From: Protopterus annectens
Lineage: Eukaryota; Chordata; Ceratodontiformes; Protopteridae
Length of the DNA: 64,000 nucleotides
Direction of reading: 5' to 3'
Assembly: GCF_019279795.1 (NCBI RefSeq)
Contig: NC_056750.1
Span: 694,400,394 to 694,464,393, forward strand
Part shown: piece after piece, positions 1 to 12,564 of the stretch
Position numbering within the stretch: position 1 is the stretch's first letter
How the letters are laid out: each line of letters opens with the position of its first letter
Notes under the pieces: generated by a model
What the model was told of the DNA's origin: nothing
Seen by the model: only the letters and a program-made list of their open reading frames with translations
Databases searched by the model: none
Program-made: the position numbers and the translations under genes

Positions 1-820
1 TTTCCCTTTATGCTTATTTACTATCAGTGCTGTGCTTGCAACATGCTGTTATGCATCCACTTCCTGGAGCCCGTGCTAGATTTTTACTTATCAGGTGGCC
101 CAGAGATGCACAAAAACTGCAGTATTCTATGACAGTGGTGGTACTGGTTCATCTTTATATATCCGTTATATGCTCCACTCCATCCCTCTTATGTTTTATA
201 CTCTCGAATTTGCTTCCCCCAGAATGATCCATGGTGATCAGGTTTCAAATTTGTTGTATGGTCAGGCATTTAATTTTATCAGTGTCACAGAAGGAGAGAT
301 TTATGTGCTAGTATCTTCCCAAATAAAGTACTGCAAGGCTACTGGCTGGTGGTTTTTGAACTCAATATACATCCTCTTGTTGCATTATCCACATGGATTG
401 CTAGTCCGTGTTTAGGATTTTTGTTTTGGCCTTTGAGTCCTGCACAGTTTAAGTTCTACCTATATAAAAGAGCTTTTTTGTGCCCTATTTCCCTGCAGCA
501 TCTCTAAGACAGGTGGAAGTCTGCAAACAGTACCCAGGAACTGGTTAAAGATATCTAGTACATTTTATTTGCTTTCCTTATTCCAATCCTGTAGAGCTAG
601 CTACCTAACATGATTTGGACTTGGAATACTGTGATGTGATTCAGAAAATGCCTTAAATATTACCTGTTTAGGATACTTGATATTAATTCATAATGACAGT
701 TGGATAAATTAAAAAAAATGACTGTTTTCATCTACACTTCAATGTAACTGTTTAGAATTCAGAGAAACCCCTACCACAGCACTTTTGCTCTAACATGTGC
801 AGTACCACAGTGAGATCTTT
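1..820. other. No gene recognised (left flank)
   Basis: I see no recognisable gene, repeat family or RNA in this AT-rich stretch. Short open frames are present on the plus strand, but they overlap in different frames and carry no family motif. Confidence 0.6.
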
Positions 821-959
821 TCCGCTAATGTGAGGACATATGCCAATAATTCCTGTGTTGTCCCCTCAAAACTGCTTCTGTTAAAGCATTTATGCAGCCA
901 AATGATTCAGGAAGCTCCTGACCAGTTACAATAATGGATACATCTATAAGGCCATGTTC

Positions 960-1290
960 CTGCATAACAGAAGAGGTAGGTGCAGGGGATTTTACTGGTG
1001 AGGTTGTGTTAGGGTGTGTGTATGTGAATGTATGTGAGGTGCTGCATGTGTGAATGTGTGGGTACCTACCATTATATGATAAACAAAGTTCTACTTTTTC
1101 TGCCCTTAATGATAGTCCTGATGATTGCATAGCTAGACATAAATTTGCACCACAGATATAATGCAGGTATTGGTGTGTTAGTGCTTATGGGTGAGTGCAT
1201 GAGTGTGTCTGAGAGTGTGATTTGGTGGGGGTGGATTATGTGTATAGGAGTGAGATTGTGTGTCTTTGAGGGAGGATGAGATGGGTCAGG
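960..1290. repeat. GT-rich low-complexity tract
   Basis: Two GT-rich blocks (about 975-1060 and 1170-1285) consist of irregular TGTG, GTGAG and GGGTG words separated by ordinary sequence. The minus-strand open frames across them are poor in everything but His, Thr, Pro and Ser codons and look like simple-sequence translations rather than genes. The tract may be a decayed minisatellite. Confidence 0.6.
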
Positions 1291-1465
1291 GGGCAGTAGC
1301 AACCAGTGAAATCTCTACAACTACATGGACTTCCTAGTCACCTGTGAGACTTACAACTACGTGGGCCATGGAAGAATGGTAGCTAGCAGTGAGATCTACA
1401 GCTGTGTATGTGTCTTGGGGTGGGGCAGCTGGCCAACAGGTATAACTCTAAATATATGAACTTGG

Positions 1466-1682
1466 GAGAAACACTGGCCATCAGGGGGAATTCTTCATTT
1501 TTGTGCCATATGGAGATCAGGAGGGAATCACTAGAAACTAAGGCTAACTCTTCATTTGCTGCCTATTTTGTACTTAATCATAAGAGGGATCAGGAGGAGA
1601 AACACTAGACACCTGGGAGAACTTTTCATTCCGTGCCTTAATGCCACTTCAGCTTAATGGGGATTAGGAGGGGAAACACTAT
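1466..1682 (+). repeat. Degenerate tandem repeat, about three units
   Basis: Three imperfect units start near 1466, 1524 and 1597. Each opens with a GAGAAACACTAG-like word, continues with an 'actcttcatt' and 'gtgcc' block, and closes with 'gatcaggag' or 'gattaggag'. A fourth unit is begun at the right end. Unit length drifts from about 60 to 77 bp, so this is an old minisatellite. A short poly-G run (about 1737-1750) lies just downstream. Confidence 0.6.
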
Positions 1683-2493
1683 ATATGAAAAATAACATTA
1701 CTTACATTTCTAAAACAAAAATATGTATAGTAGCGCGGGGGGGGGGGGGCATAAAAGACTTCAAACCCTGCACCTTTAGCATAACTAACACCAACACGAA
1801 ACCCGATGTTAGCTCACAAGTCAATATAGCAAAGACTTATCTTTATAGCACAGTTGAGCGGGATGGAGCTGAAACAATCTTTAGGGATGATGCTTAAACA
1901 CAGAGATAAGAGGAGCACTAGATGACAAGATAGAGAATTTTAAGATATGTGATTTGAAGTCGCTTGAAAAGTTTATAGAGCAACTGGTTAAGCATTGCCG
2001 TGAAGTTTATCCAGCATATGAAACTGTAATATTTGGCCTTATTAACTGACTTTAATCATTCATGATGCATGAGAGCAGGAAACAGGAGACATCAGCAACA
2101 TTCTCACCACACAGGGAATGGTATGTGTGTGCAAGCCTGAATGGTTTTGTATTGTGTGTAGGAGGGAGAGTGAGTGGGTGTTTCTGTGGTAAGACAATGT
2201 GGCTGTTGCCAAACTACTGCAGGAAATGCTGATCTGATCTTGCAGCAGTTACTGGTGATTCAAAAACATGCAAATTCGGTGATACTAAGGTCTTTTGCCC
2301 ATTGCAGCTTATGTGAACGCAATAGTAGCACATGATGAAAACAAGGCCTTTTTACTGCAGCCCATAACATGGAAGTGCTAGGGTTATCTATAAATAATTG
2401 AAACTCTGTTTCAGTTATGGTTGCTTCCCTAATTCATCTATCATTTTACCATAGTACTGCAGATAAACTATCGATTTGGTTATGCTTCTTAGA

Positions 2494-5232
2494 GGTTCAT
2501 AGGTAGGTACTAGGCTATCGGCCCAAGGGCCTAAGTAAGCCTAGCCAACAACGTTCCCTGGTTTACGCCACCCAAGAAAGTTAATTTTCTGTGCCCCTGT
2601 TGAGCAGAGCCACAGAAGTGATCCCTGGGGTGTATGTCCTATTTCCTATCCACTCATCAAGAATTTTCTTGAAGAGTGCTAATGCGGAACTTTGCTTGAC
2701 ATAGATGGGTAGCTTGTTCCAGAGTATAGGAAGTCTCTGGGACATGAATCAATCCCTCCAGCATGTCCTGTTTATTGTGGTGACAAGGTTTAGGTCCCTA
2801 GACTGTGTAGCTCAGAGGGAATGGGATTTCTTTAGGTGTAGCATGTCCAACAGCTCTGGGTTTAACGTAGCTTTATATGTTAGGCAGAGATCTCCTCAGA
2901 GTAGGCGATATGCAACAGAGTAAAGCTGGAGTTTTTTGAGATGGTCAGTGTAGGGCATCTGCTTGAGGCCAGTAATCCTCTTTGTGAGGTACTTCTGTGG
3001 CTTTTCCAGCTGCTGCAGATGTCTTGTGAGGTGCATTCCAAAAGGGGCATTGTACTCTATAATGGGAACAATGACCTCTTTTTTCCTGGATGAGAACCCT
3101 TTTGTGATGAGGTGTGCCACACAGAAGAATTTCCTGACTACATGGTGATGTGATTATCAATGGAGGGACTACTGTCCACCTGGGTCCCAAGGTCTCTTAT
3201 CACACTTTCGGCATTATGTAGACTGCCATTTATGTGGTAGTTCATGGGTACAGAGTTTTTACCAAAGGGGATGACAATGCACCTTTTTGGCATTGAGCTT
3301 GAGCCCATGCCTCTGACACCAGGCATCTGTCTCAGTGAGGCCCTTCTGTAGGATGTCCACATCATTTGGGGACTCGACTATGGCTCCTAGTTTGCAGTCA
3401 TCTGTGAACTTGGTTAGCCAGAGGCCTTCTGTGTTAGCCTGCACTTCAGAGAAGTAGATGACAAACAGGAGAGGTCCCAGGACTGAACCCTGTGGTACTT
3501 CACTTGTCACTGGTGTGAAGTCAGATTTGGAGTCTGCAACTTTTACAATGTGGGGTCTGTCAGTGAGCCAGTTGGCAACCCATCTTGTGACTCAGGGATT
3601 TCTACCTAGTTTAGTGAGTTTAGATATAATTCCTGAATAGGGGACGGTGTCAAAAGGCTTGGTGAGGTCAAGATAGGCTGTGTGAACCACCTTACCTTCA
3701 TCTACGGCTTTGGTGACTGCCTCAAAGAAGTCAGTCATGTTCAGAAGGCATGATCAGCCTTTCACAAACCCAAACTGGGTTGGGTCCAGAGTTTGGAGGT
3801 TACCAATGTCTTTGTTTATGAGAGCCATGATGATACATTCCATGGTGTTGCAGACCAGGTTCATCAGGCTATTAGAGCGATAGTTCCCAGGATCAGTGGT
3901 GGCTCCCCCTTTGTGGAGTGGGATAAATGTTGCTGTGCACCATTCAGTGGCACAAAGCCTGATGTGAGACTATGATTGAACATGGTGCTTAGATGGGGAG
4001 CCCGTTCATTCTGAAGTTCGTATAAAACGCCGCCTGGGATGTTGTCCGGTCCCATGGATGCTGTGTTTTTGGTTTTAGAGAGTGCAGCTTTTACCTGCAT
4101 AGATGTGATTACAGGGACTCTGCATTCTTCCCGTATAGATATGGGCCCTTTAGGGGGTGAGAAGGGGGTAAAGTTAGCACTGAATGTATCTGCCAGGATG
4201 TTGGCAATATCAGTTGGTTCTGTAATTTTCATGCCGTTGTGCTGTAACTCAAAGCAGCTCTGGGTGTTGCCATTGAGATTCGTGACATAACTATAGAATG
4301 CTTTGTGGTTGCCCTTAGAATCAGTGGCAGTTTTGCTTTTGTAGCTAGCTTTGGAGGATCTTATAAGGGATCTCATCTTCTTAATGAGGGTGACCAGGGA
4401 GCTCCTCCACTCATGGGATTTTACTCTCTTTTGCAACAGTTTCTTCCTTCTGTTGTAGAGTTTGTTTATGGCAGGGGACCACCCGATTGGCTTCCTTTTT
4501 TTGGAGGATAGCGTCTTGGTTCTGTTTGGGATAGCATGATCCATGCACTCGTGTGAGTGCTTATAGAGTGCATTTGTGTAGGATTCAGCAGTCGTAACTG
4601 TATTGTCTATCTGCATGGGTGTCAAGTTCGCCACTTCTGTCTTAAGAAGCATGAAGTTGGCTTTGGAGAAATGTTTTACCATGGTTTCCTTAATGGTGGG
4701 TGGGGGCAGGATGCAGATATCTAGGGTGATTAGTTTATGGTTGGATCTGACCAGTGAGGAGTTGACTTCAGGTGTGGAACACCAGTTATTCATGTTGGTA
4801 ATGACTAGGTCTAGGATATTGTTGCCCCTGGTGGGGGTGTGGATAAGTTGATTCAGGGCATTAGAATTTATGAATTCCAGAAAGTGTTGAGGAAAGGAGT
4901 TAGTACATGAGTAGTTTTCCTAGTTAATGGTGGGGTAGTTGAAATCGCCCATTATTAAGTTGTTTGGTTGAACCCTAATATTTTTCAGTACATCAAGAAA
5001 AGAGTGGGAATCCTGGGGCATGGTGGGGGATCTGTAGCAAGCTGCAATTTGGAGTGCAGTTTTGCCTAGAGTTAGTTGCACTTGGATAACCTCGGATGCA
5101 TTATGCTGCGCAACTAACCTGGAGGTGTGGATATCCTTAATGAATATGGACACACCTCAGCCTTTGGTGTTCTGGTCCAGATTATTTGCTTGTATTTAGC
5201 ATTCAGTGACAAGGTTTAGGCATCTCACTCTA
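2494..5232 (-). mobile_element. CR1-clade LINE, 5'-truncated (copy 1)
   Basis: A minus-strand non-LTR retrotransposon. Its 3' end lies at about 2494, where the minus strand reads 'cctatgaacc', the terminal word typical of CR1 elements. Going upstream on the minus strand there are RT and then endonuclease coding remnants, ending near 5232 inside the endonuclease. ORF1 and the 5' UTR are absent, the usual result of incomplete target-primed reverse transcription. Its proteins match the plus-strand copy at 16-21.8 kb closely, so both belong to one subfamily. No target-site duplication is evident, which is normal for CR1. Confidence 0.9.
3259..5153 (-). pseudogene. CR1 ORF2 remnant: endonuclease + reverse transcriptase
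   Basis: Three open blocks make up this ORF2 remnant. At 5153-4920 is an APE-type endonuclease segment with IFIKDIHTSRLV and MGDFNYPTIN. At 4793-3864 a 309-codon block runs from the endonuclease C-terminus (TPEVNSSLVRSNHKLITLD) through the linker (KAFYSYV) to the first RT motif (ASMGPDNIPGGVL). At 3510-3259 is the RT core, with VPQGSVLGPLLF followed by FTDDCKLGA, the CR1 version of the YxDD catalytic box. In the living family this protein nicks target DNA and copies the element RNA from the nick. Here it is broken by frame changes and stops and lacks its N-terminus, so it should be inactive. The RT C-terminal part (RPQKYLTKRITGLKQM) is still readable near 3020-2950. Confidence 0.88.
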
Positions 5233-6540
5233 TCATTCACAAAAATCAATCAAGCAACAAGGCAGCCAATCAATTAATACCAAGATGTTTTAAAGCCTAC
5301 TTCTGCCTATAAACGAGAATGTCCAAACTAGTAAAATAATATATGTAAAATAAATATTGAATTAATAAATATGTACCATTCATTAGAATATTTGGTTCTT
5401 CATCGTCTTCTTACAACCGTAAGCACTTCCAAACCCTCTACAGCACTATTCAAGACTTTGCAACAGTTTATGGAGGTAGGTTATAGCACAATTATGTTGC
5501 TTTTTTTCTTACTGTTGTGCAACCCTAGAGTTTGTTTGTGTGGGGTGGGGGAGCCAAATCTTCTGTATACGCAAAATATGTAATTCTTTTGTCTACATTT
5601 GTAATCAGTTTCTTTAGATGATTTTTAATTTTTTTTTTATTGTTGAACTTTTTCTATGTTGTACATTAACTAGTCTCATCAGTAATAATTAATATACTCA
5701 TATAATATGTTTGTGTATATAATATATATATATATATGCGCACACATGTATTTTTTCTTGCACATATGCATGCACATATACATACACACACACACACACA
5801 CATACTGAGGCTTGCATTAACCCCATAGTTTTCAAATATTCTAACTTATTTACAACTGCCAAATCGTACAGTTAAATGTTTTATTTACTGGTGCTGTCCC
5901 CTCTTCATCCATTATTGAGTGTGTCCATCCCATTCCTTACCATATACTCTTTTTATAAATCCTAATCATACTTAACTTTTCTTTTTTATGCCTTTAGGAC
6001 CATTTGATCTTTTTCTGGTATGGTTTTGAAAACACTTTTTGCCCCCGTCATATTATTTATTCTCTTCATTCATTCCATTACTGTTGTCACCTGCATCACT
6101 CCAGTTGCTTGTCTATTGCAGCCCTTTCTGTTCTCAAGTGATAAGTCAGTAAAGGTTTGTTTACAAAAAAGAGATTGCCTTGTTTTCATTTCATACACCC
6201 AAAGAAAGGAGCTTAATTCTCTTTAGGTTTTAAGATACCACCCCTCTCAGATTGCTGTAACTAGAATATGGGTAATATCCTCACATGTTCCCATTGCTAG
6301 AATTTTTCTCATCATATCCACTGCTCACCTTGTACAGGTATATCTAATTACTCTCAGTTAAATTTATAGCCAGATAATTAAATGGACTAGTCAAAACTGA
6401 TGGTTTAGAGGAATGACCCAGAAGGAGAATTACATGTACGGTTATTGCATGACTGCACTGTAGAACTTTGGTGTAGACAGCCTAAGCAGAGTTAGAGATG
6501 TTCATCAGGGACAGTTATATTATAACAGACAGTGCCATGT
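5233..6540. other. No gene; AT-rich with a TA/CA microsatellite
   Basis: I recognise no gene or element here. A compound microsatellite at about 5718-5803 has a (TA)n block followed by a (CA)n block separated by about 45 bp. The rest is AT-rich with T runs. Confidence 0.6.
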
Positions 6541-6559
6541 ACCTGTCATAATAGTGAAA

Positions 6560-6741
6560 GTAAAATAGTAGCGTTTACATGGGATTAGAAACCAAGACTT
6601 TAATCATTCCATGCAGACTTCACTGCTGGTGGACTAACAACAGCCTCTGGAAAAATAGATATTGAGTTTTAAAACTTTTTCCATTCAGCTACAAAATCTC
6701 TAGTATGGTGGTTAAGAACAAATTACAAACTCACACACGCA

Positions 6742-6772
<31 letters not shown>

Positions 6773-7180
6773 TCACAAATGAGGAGAAATCATTCTGCTT
6801 AGGCATTGTTAGAATCATAGAAGAGAAAGGAAAATATTAGGTCTTGTTTAGGTTTCGAAACAAAGACCTCATGCATGGAATGCAGGAGTCAGTGCTGCTG
6901 AACAAACAATGGCCTCTAGACAGATATTAATTTTTTCCTCAAGAACTGTTTTCTTTCTGCTAGAAACTCCTAGCATGGCAATTAAGGTCTAATTACAAAC
7001 ACCTACACACAAATGCAGAGAACTCCATCTGCTTCAGCATTGTTAGTATTACAGAAGTAAAAGGAAAATACTAGATTTTATTTGGGGTTCAAACCCAAGA
7101 CTTTCAGCATTCTGTGCTGGCATTACTACTGCAAAATTAATAAGAGCCTCTGGCCATGTAGATGTTGATTACATTTCCCT
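6560..7180 (-). repeat. Array of three tRNA-like SINE units (tentative)
   Basis: The same segment occurs three times. Each unit has a B-box-like word (on the minus strand resembling GGGTTTGAACCCC in the best unit, plus-strand positions about 6579-6599, 6849-6869 and 7084-7103), followed on the plus strand by a 'gcattc...gctg' block and then 'gcctctgg' or 'gcctctag'. The spacing is about 270 and 235 bp, and the difference is largely a (CA)n expansion at 6733-6775 in the first interval. The B-box-like words suggest a tRNA-derived SINE on the minus strand in tandem. The family is unknown and no tRNA gene is intact. Confidence 0.45.
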
Positions 7181-8990
7181 TTATTTGACATTCAGCATGT
7201 CAGACGTTTATTCATTTTTTAATGTAAAGGGACATCTGTCTCAAACCATTATATGTAATGAATCAGACCAATTGTAAATACATTATATAATGACAGAGGA
7301 GACAGTCAACTACAATTATTTGGTAGGCTCTTAGCCAAGGCGCTAGAGGTGAATAAGTCAAAATCTGCTGGTTCCTGTGGCTGTGGTGTTTGAAAATTTG
7401 ACTATACCTCTCGAACTGGGAGGATATGTACATTCCACACATGTAATGATTAAATGCAAAGACTGAACTCTAGACTTTGGAGTTTTGCGGCAGGGATCAT
7501 AAACACTTAGTTACCTTGTTGAACTTTTCGTATAGCGTTCAAAGTGATGCCATCATTGTATCTGTACTCGCATGGGATTGCTCAACTTTAATGCAGTTCT
7601 TAGCATTAGGTAGCAGAGGGATGTAAGCTGTAGGTACAACAACAAAATTCTTGTTTATTTGTACATTAGTTTTGGTCTGTATAGTGTTTTTTCAGATAAA
7701 GACCTGAAATAGGTCAAACAATCAGTCTGTAATAATCTGTGTACTACTATAAAATAGCAGTTAAAGTTAACCATCTTGAATGTTGAAGGTAAGTGAATAT
7801 GTATAGAGAGGTCAGTGGATTCTTTAGCCAAAACCAGGACTACTTTATGATGCATATTCTTTCCTGATGGTCATGCTGCAGCACTCTTTAGCAGAGTTTG
7901 TGTGACACAGCTGTTCCACATCCAAAGACTGGCACCCTATCGGATAGAACTGTTGTCAAAACTATTTCTTTTGAATTCTTGATTTTACTTTAACCACTTC
8001 ATCTTAGCAGAAATCATAGTATTGGTCAGGCACCACGGTTTACAATAGTGCTTCTGTCCAGTAATGGCCATAGTCAGGATTGTTGTCTGTGTGTGTTTTA
8101 TGGAGCTACTTGGTATGGTACCACAAGGCCAGACATAAGGAAATGTGCTATTATGTGGTCTTCTATATAGGAAATAACATTCAGTTATAGTAAACATACT
8201 TAAAATAGAACTATAATCAAGTAACTACAGGTAGGAAAAATGAGAAAAAAGGTCTCTTGTACCGTTTACTGTTTATGTTGAGATATTCAGATTCTCTGTT
8301 TAGGCAGTAAGGTGATAATGTACTATGTGTTATATACAGTTGAATGAATCCTTGTTTCAGTTAAGATACTTCAGACAAGTATGTATTTACAATTTAGTAG
8401 TGCCACGATTCAGTTCACTCATTCATTCCTAATTGTCTGCACAGAGAGAATCCATATACATCCCTTCAGTCAGCTGCTTCTCTTCACTAGAGAACTTATT
8501 AATCATTTTCTGTTCCACTGAATATGTGATTGCTAACTAATCTTTACAAAGCGTGCTCATGAAACTAAATGGACTGAGGTGTGAACCTATCAATTCATGT
8601 TCAATATATAGAGACTGTTGAACTTGTATACTTTTTTAAGCCACATTTTGGTCTCTGGCACTGCAAGAAAAAATAATCAATAAAACCATTAGAAATGATC
8701 AGGTGTTCTGTTTCTGTGGTCTTACTGCAAATATGCCTAGACTGGATTTGATTTAGGCTTTGAAATTTGTGTGTTGAAAATGGCCATTATCCTCAGGCAA
8801 ACAGTGTATAATCATTCATCACTGTCATTTATTCCCTTACCAAAATGCTTTATTTATCCAGGTGCTAAGCTGGGTTGATTAAACTGGATGTACTATATGA
8901 CTGTACCACTAAACTTGCAGACAAAATACAATGGCAGTTGTTCAAGAGTGAATGCATGCACTTCCAGAAAATTGAAATAAAATAAGTGAA
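7181..8990. other. No gene recognised
   Basis: Ordinary AT-rich sequence. Short open frames on both strands carry no family motif, and I see no repeat boundary I can support. Confidence 0.55.
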
Positions 8991-9011
8991 ACATGATTTC
9001 TAATACAAATA

Positions 9012-9015
9012 TATG

Positions 9016-9079
<64 letters not shown>

Positions 9080-9130
9080 CGTGTGTGTGTGTATATATTA
9101 CATAAAAAAAAAAAAATATATATATATATG
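9012..9130. repeat. Compound TA/TG/A microsatellite
   Basis: A (TA)n run of about 45 bp passes into a (TG)n run with one interruption, then a poly-A run and a second short TA run. The Tyr-Ile and Thr-His peptides translated across it are simple-sequence artefacts. Confidence 0.9.
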
Positions 9131-9314
9131 TATAAAGACATTTTTTCCTTAGCATACCATACACTGTAAAAAGAAAAGGTGATGCAAAAAGCTTCATCTT
9201 CTTAAATTTATTCCACAATACAATATTAGTAATAATCAAAATGTAGTTGCTTATGTGCATTAAAAATATTCCATGGGCCCATGGACACATTCTCATATGT
9301 ATATTTATGGTATA

Positions 9315-9720
9315 CATTCATATCGTCATAACTGACATTATCGATCGTGCATTTAGGCGAACCAAATGTGCGAATTTCAAACTTCGACATTTGCAGAAGT
9401 TCAAAAATCAACAAATCGAACAGCTGATTCAATGATTTTCAAACTGATATTTCGAAGACACATCATAATGCAGGGGGCAAGCCCCTCTGCATGCCCCTAC
9501 TTTAATATACTAATTCTGCAATCACACTACAGTGGGGAAGGGATCATTTTCCGATCCCTGTTATAGTGCAATCCGTACTCACAATGTCAAATCTGCAGTG
9601 AGCTGATGCCCATGTGCATTTGTCCACTGCACATTCGGACTATTTTTTTTTTGAGGTTTTGACACTTTGAAAACCTCCTTTCGAATGCACTTTTAAAGGT
9701 AAACCATATTTATACTTTGA
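9315..9720. repeat. CpG-containing palindromic block, candidate non-autonomous DNA transposon
   Basis: This block stands out from its flanks by repeated TCGA and TTCG words (CpG is otherwise rare nearby) and by internal hairpins. One is 'agggatca...tgatccct'-like near 9538-9560, nested between 'cactacagtg' and 'ttatagtg'. Another is a 'gggggcaagccccc'-like pair near 9473-9488. The composition and hairpins resemble the block at 47,150-47,400. I could not fix terminal inverted repeats or a target duplication, so the assignment is tentative. Confidence 0.35.
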
Positions 9721-10029
9721 AAAACTGTAACATTTGCCATTAAGACAATATGATGTAATGGTGAAATGGAAAAGCTAGTAAGAGATCTTTCATAAAATAA
9801 AGCGTAAATCTAACTGCTAACTTGGCAATTGCTCTGAGTTTATATGCAATGAAGTGGCAGAATGCATGGTCAACATAAATGGAAGCTATTGAGATAATTA
9901 TTGTAATCAGATATCTGTATCTCATATTGCAAAATTGCCTAAAATCAGATACGATGATAAACTGAAGCCCCATCTGCTTCAGCTAGTGATAGCTCAGGTG
10001 GATATAAAAGATCCCATGGCACCTATTGA

Positions 10030-10717
10030 AAAGAGCAGGGGTCCTTCATTTATTTACACCTTTTTATATTATATATATATATTTACAGATTTATACAACT
10101 GTTTAAAGTAGTTTTCCTTTTCATGTTTCTACACACCACACTGTTGCTCATTTTTTCATAACCATAATCTAATTTTTTAAATATTAATCATAATGTCCAG
10201 TTTCACTTAAGTATAATTTCATTAATTCTTTCATTACATATTACCCATTCTGCATATAGTACTTTTTATCCATATCTTTTTTTTTCAGTGATATTCTTAT
10301 AGTAACCATATTTGATCATGCCCATATTTATACTGTCATTGTTGTTAAAATTTCCAAGAATATTTTCTGTGCATTACTTATTCCATATTTTTAACTCTCT
10401 CAGATGCTTATGTTTTTTTTTTTCATTACAGTACAAACATATTCCGTTGCCTTTGTGTAAGATGTATTTACTTTTTACTGGTAATTATTTTATTCATAAT
10501 CTCCATAAAAATATTGACATTCAACATTGTGACTACACCATTTCTTTCATTAATTACTTTGACATTTTTTTCTGGAATATTTTCCCATTAACACAATAAT
10601 ATTTTCTCATAATATTTTGTACCATGTATTTATATCTTCTTCTACTTCATCAGCTTTATTTTCCACATTTTTATCTTTTGCTGGTAATTTTCTGTTTCTT
10701 CATTAAAACATCTTTTA
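10030..10717 (-). mobile_element. Tx1/L1-like LINE, 3' piece (piece 1 of 3)
   Basis: T-rich on the plus strand and A-rich on the minus strand, matching the composition of the other two pieces of the same minus-strand LINE (14.3-16.1 kb and 21.8-24.8 kb). It abuts the 3' end of the CR1 insertion at 10,719 and is read here as the C-terminal end of ORF2 plus the 3' UTR. I see no catalytic motif in this piece, so the assignment rests on position, strand and composition. Confidence 0.45.
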
Positions 10718-11319
10718 GGGTCATAGGTTCATAGGATGTTTCTTGGCTATTGGCATGGAGGACCTTAGAAGCCTAGCCAAGAATTTTGCCCATGTTCACT
10801 CAAACTCAGCACCTGTTTCCCCTGTCCAGCAGGGACACAGATGGGATCCTAGGGGTGCATTTTCTGTTTTCCATCCAGTCATCCAGGTTCCTCTTAGAGG
10901 GTTAGAGAGATACTTTGTTTGTCATGGAGAGGGAGTCTATTCCACAGATGGAGTCTTTGGGACACAAATCTATCCTGTCAACAAGTTCTATTAATGTCAC
11001 AGATCAGGTTAAGGCCTTCTGTGTGGGTTGCATGAGTGAAATTTGACTTAGTGAAATGCAGCAACTTCATCAAGGCTGGCTCTGAGATGGCCTTGTATGC
11101 CAGACACAGGTCACCTCTAAGCAATCTGTATGAGACTGAGTAGAGGGACAGGGCTTTTAGCCTATCTATATAGGATAGATGTTTGAGATCCTGCATTTTC
11201 CTGGTCAGGAAACTCTGTGGTCTCTCCAGCTGCTGCATGTGCTTGGCAAGGTACATGCCAAAGGGATCATTGTACTCGATAATGGGTCTGATAAGGGAGG
11301 AGTACAGGGATGTTATGAC

Positions 11320-12476
11320 CTACTTGTTCCTGGATAAAATACCCTTATTTATGAGGTGGGTCATGTAGAAATCCTTCCATAAAACGGAGGCAACATGGTG
11401 GTCAAAAGTCAGGTCGCTATCAGCCTTGGTGCCTAAGTCCCTCATGACTGATTGTGTGCTTAGTACATTATTAATGTGATAATTAGTGAGGATGCCATTT
11501 TCCCCAAAGATACATTTCTTGGCAGTCAGTTTGAGGCCATGCTTCTGGCACCAGTCATTAGTTTGAGTATGGCCCTCTTGGAGGATGTTCATATCACTAG
11601 GAGAATTTAAGACAATGCCCAGCTTGCAGTCATCTCCAGACTTGATCAGCCACAGACCACTGGCTTGGCTTGCACCTCAGAAAAGTATATACCAAACAGT
11701 AAAGGTCCCAAGAGAGATCCTTGGGTACACCTCTCATTACAGGTTTACTACTAGAGGTGGCTTTCCTTATTTTGACTGACTGGGTTCTATCAGTGGGCCA
11801 GTTAGCTACCAGTCTGGTAACATACAAGTTGATTCCTAGCTGGGAGAGTTTATCTATTGTGATTGAGTGGGGAATAGTGTCAAAGGCTTTGGGAAGGTCA
11901 AGGTAGGCTCCGTTGACTGTTTTGAAGAAGTCGACCAAGTTTAACAGGAGTGATCACCCTATCACAAAAAAACAAACTGTATGGGGTCAAGTGTTAGAGG
12001 TTGCCAATGTCCTTGTTTATAAGGACCATGCTAATGCGTTCCATGGCCTTGCAGATCAGGCTAGTTAGGCTTATGGGCCTATAATTGCCTGGGTCAGTGG
12101 ACACTCCACCTTTGTGTAGAGGGATGACAGTAGCTGTCCTCCATTCAGTTGGGACAAAGCCAGTGCTCAGGCTTTGGTTGAATAGGATGCTTAATGGAGC
12201 TGAGAGATCATGTCGAGCTCATGTAGGATACAGCCAAGGATGTTATCTAGTCCCATGGAGACTGTATTTTTTTGCCTTTGAGAGGGCATTAAAGACCTGC
12301 TCCCTGGTGATGCAGGGAGAGGGCAAGTGTTGAGGATGTCCTGAGGATGGGGGGCAGGGGGAGTGAAGTTTTCATTGAACCTGTCTTCCAGCAGGTTGGC
12401 TATATCTACGGTATTTGTGTGTGTGGTGTTATTGACCACCAGTTCATAGATTTGTATGCTTCGTTTTATATATATT

Positions 12477-12564
<88 letters not shown>

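Noticed and set aside
825-1302. Minus-strand frames of 101 and 76 codons
   Set aside because: They overlap GT-rich low-complexity DNA and have a His/Thr/Ser/Pro-biased composition without a motif.
7320-7400. tRNA-like words ('ggctcttagccaaggcgc') suggesting a tRNA gene
   Set aside because: No cloverleaf can be completed and no B box lies at a suitable distance.
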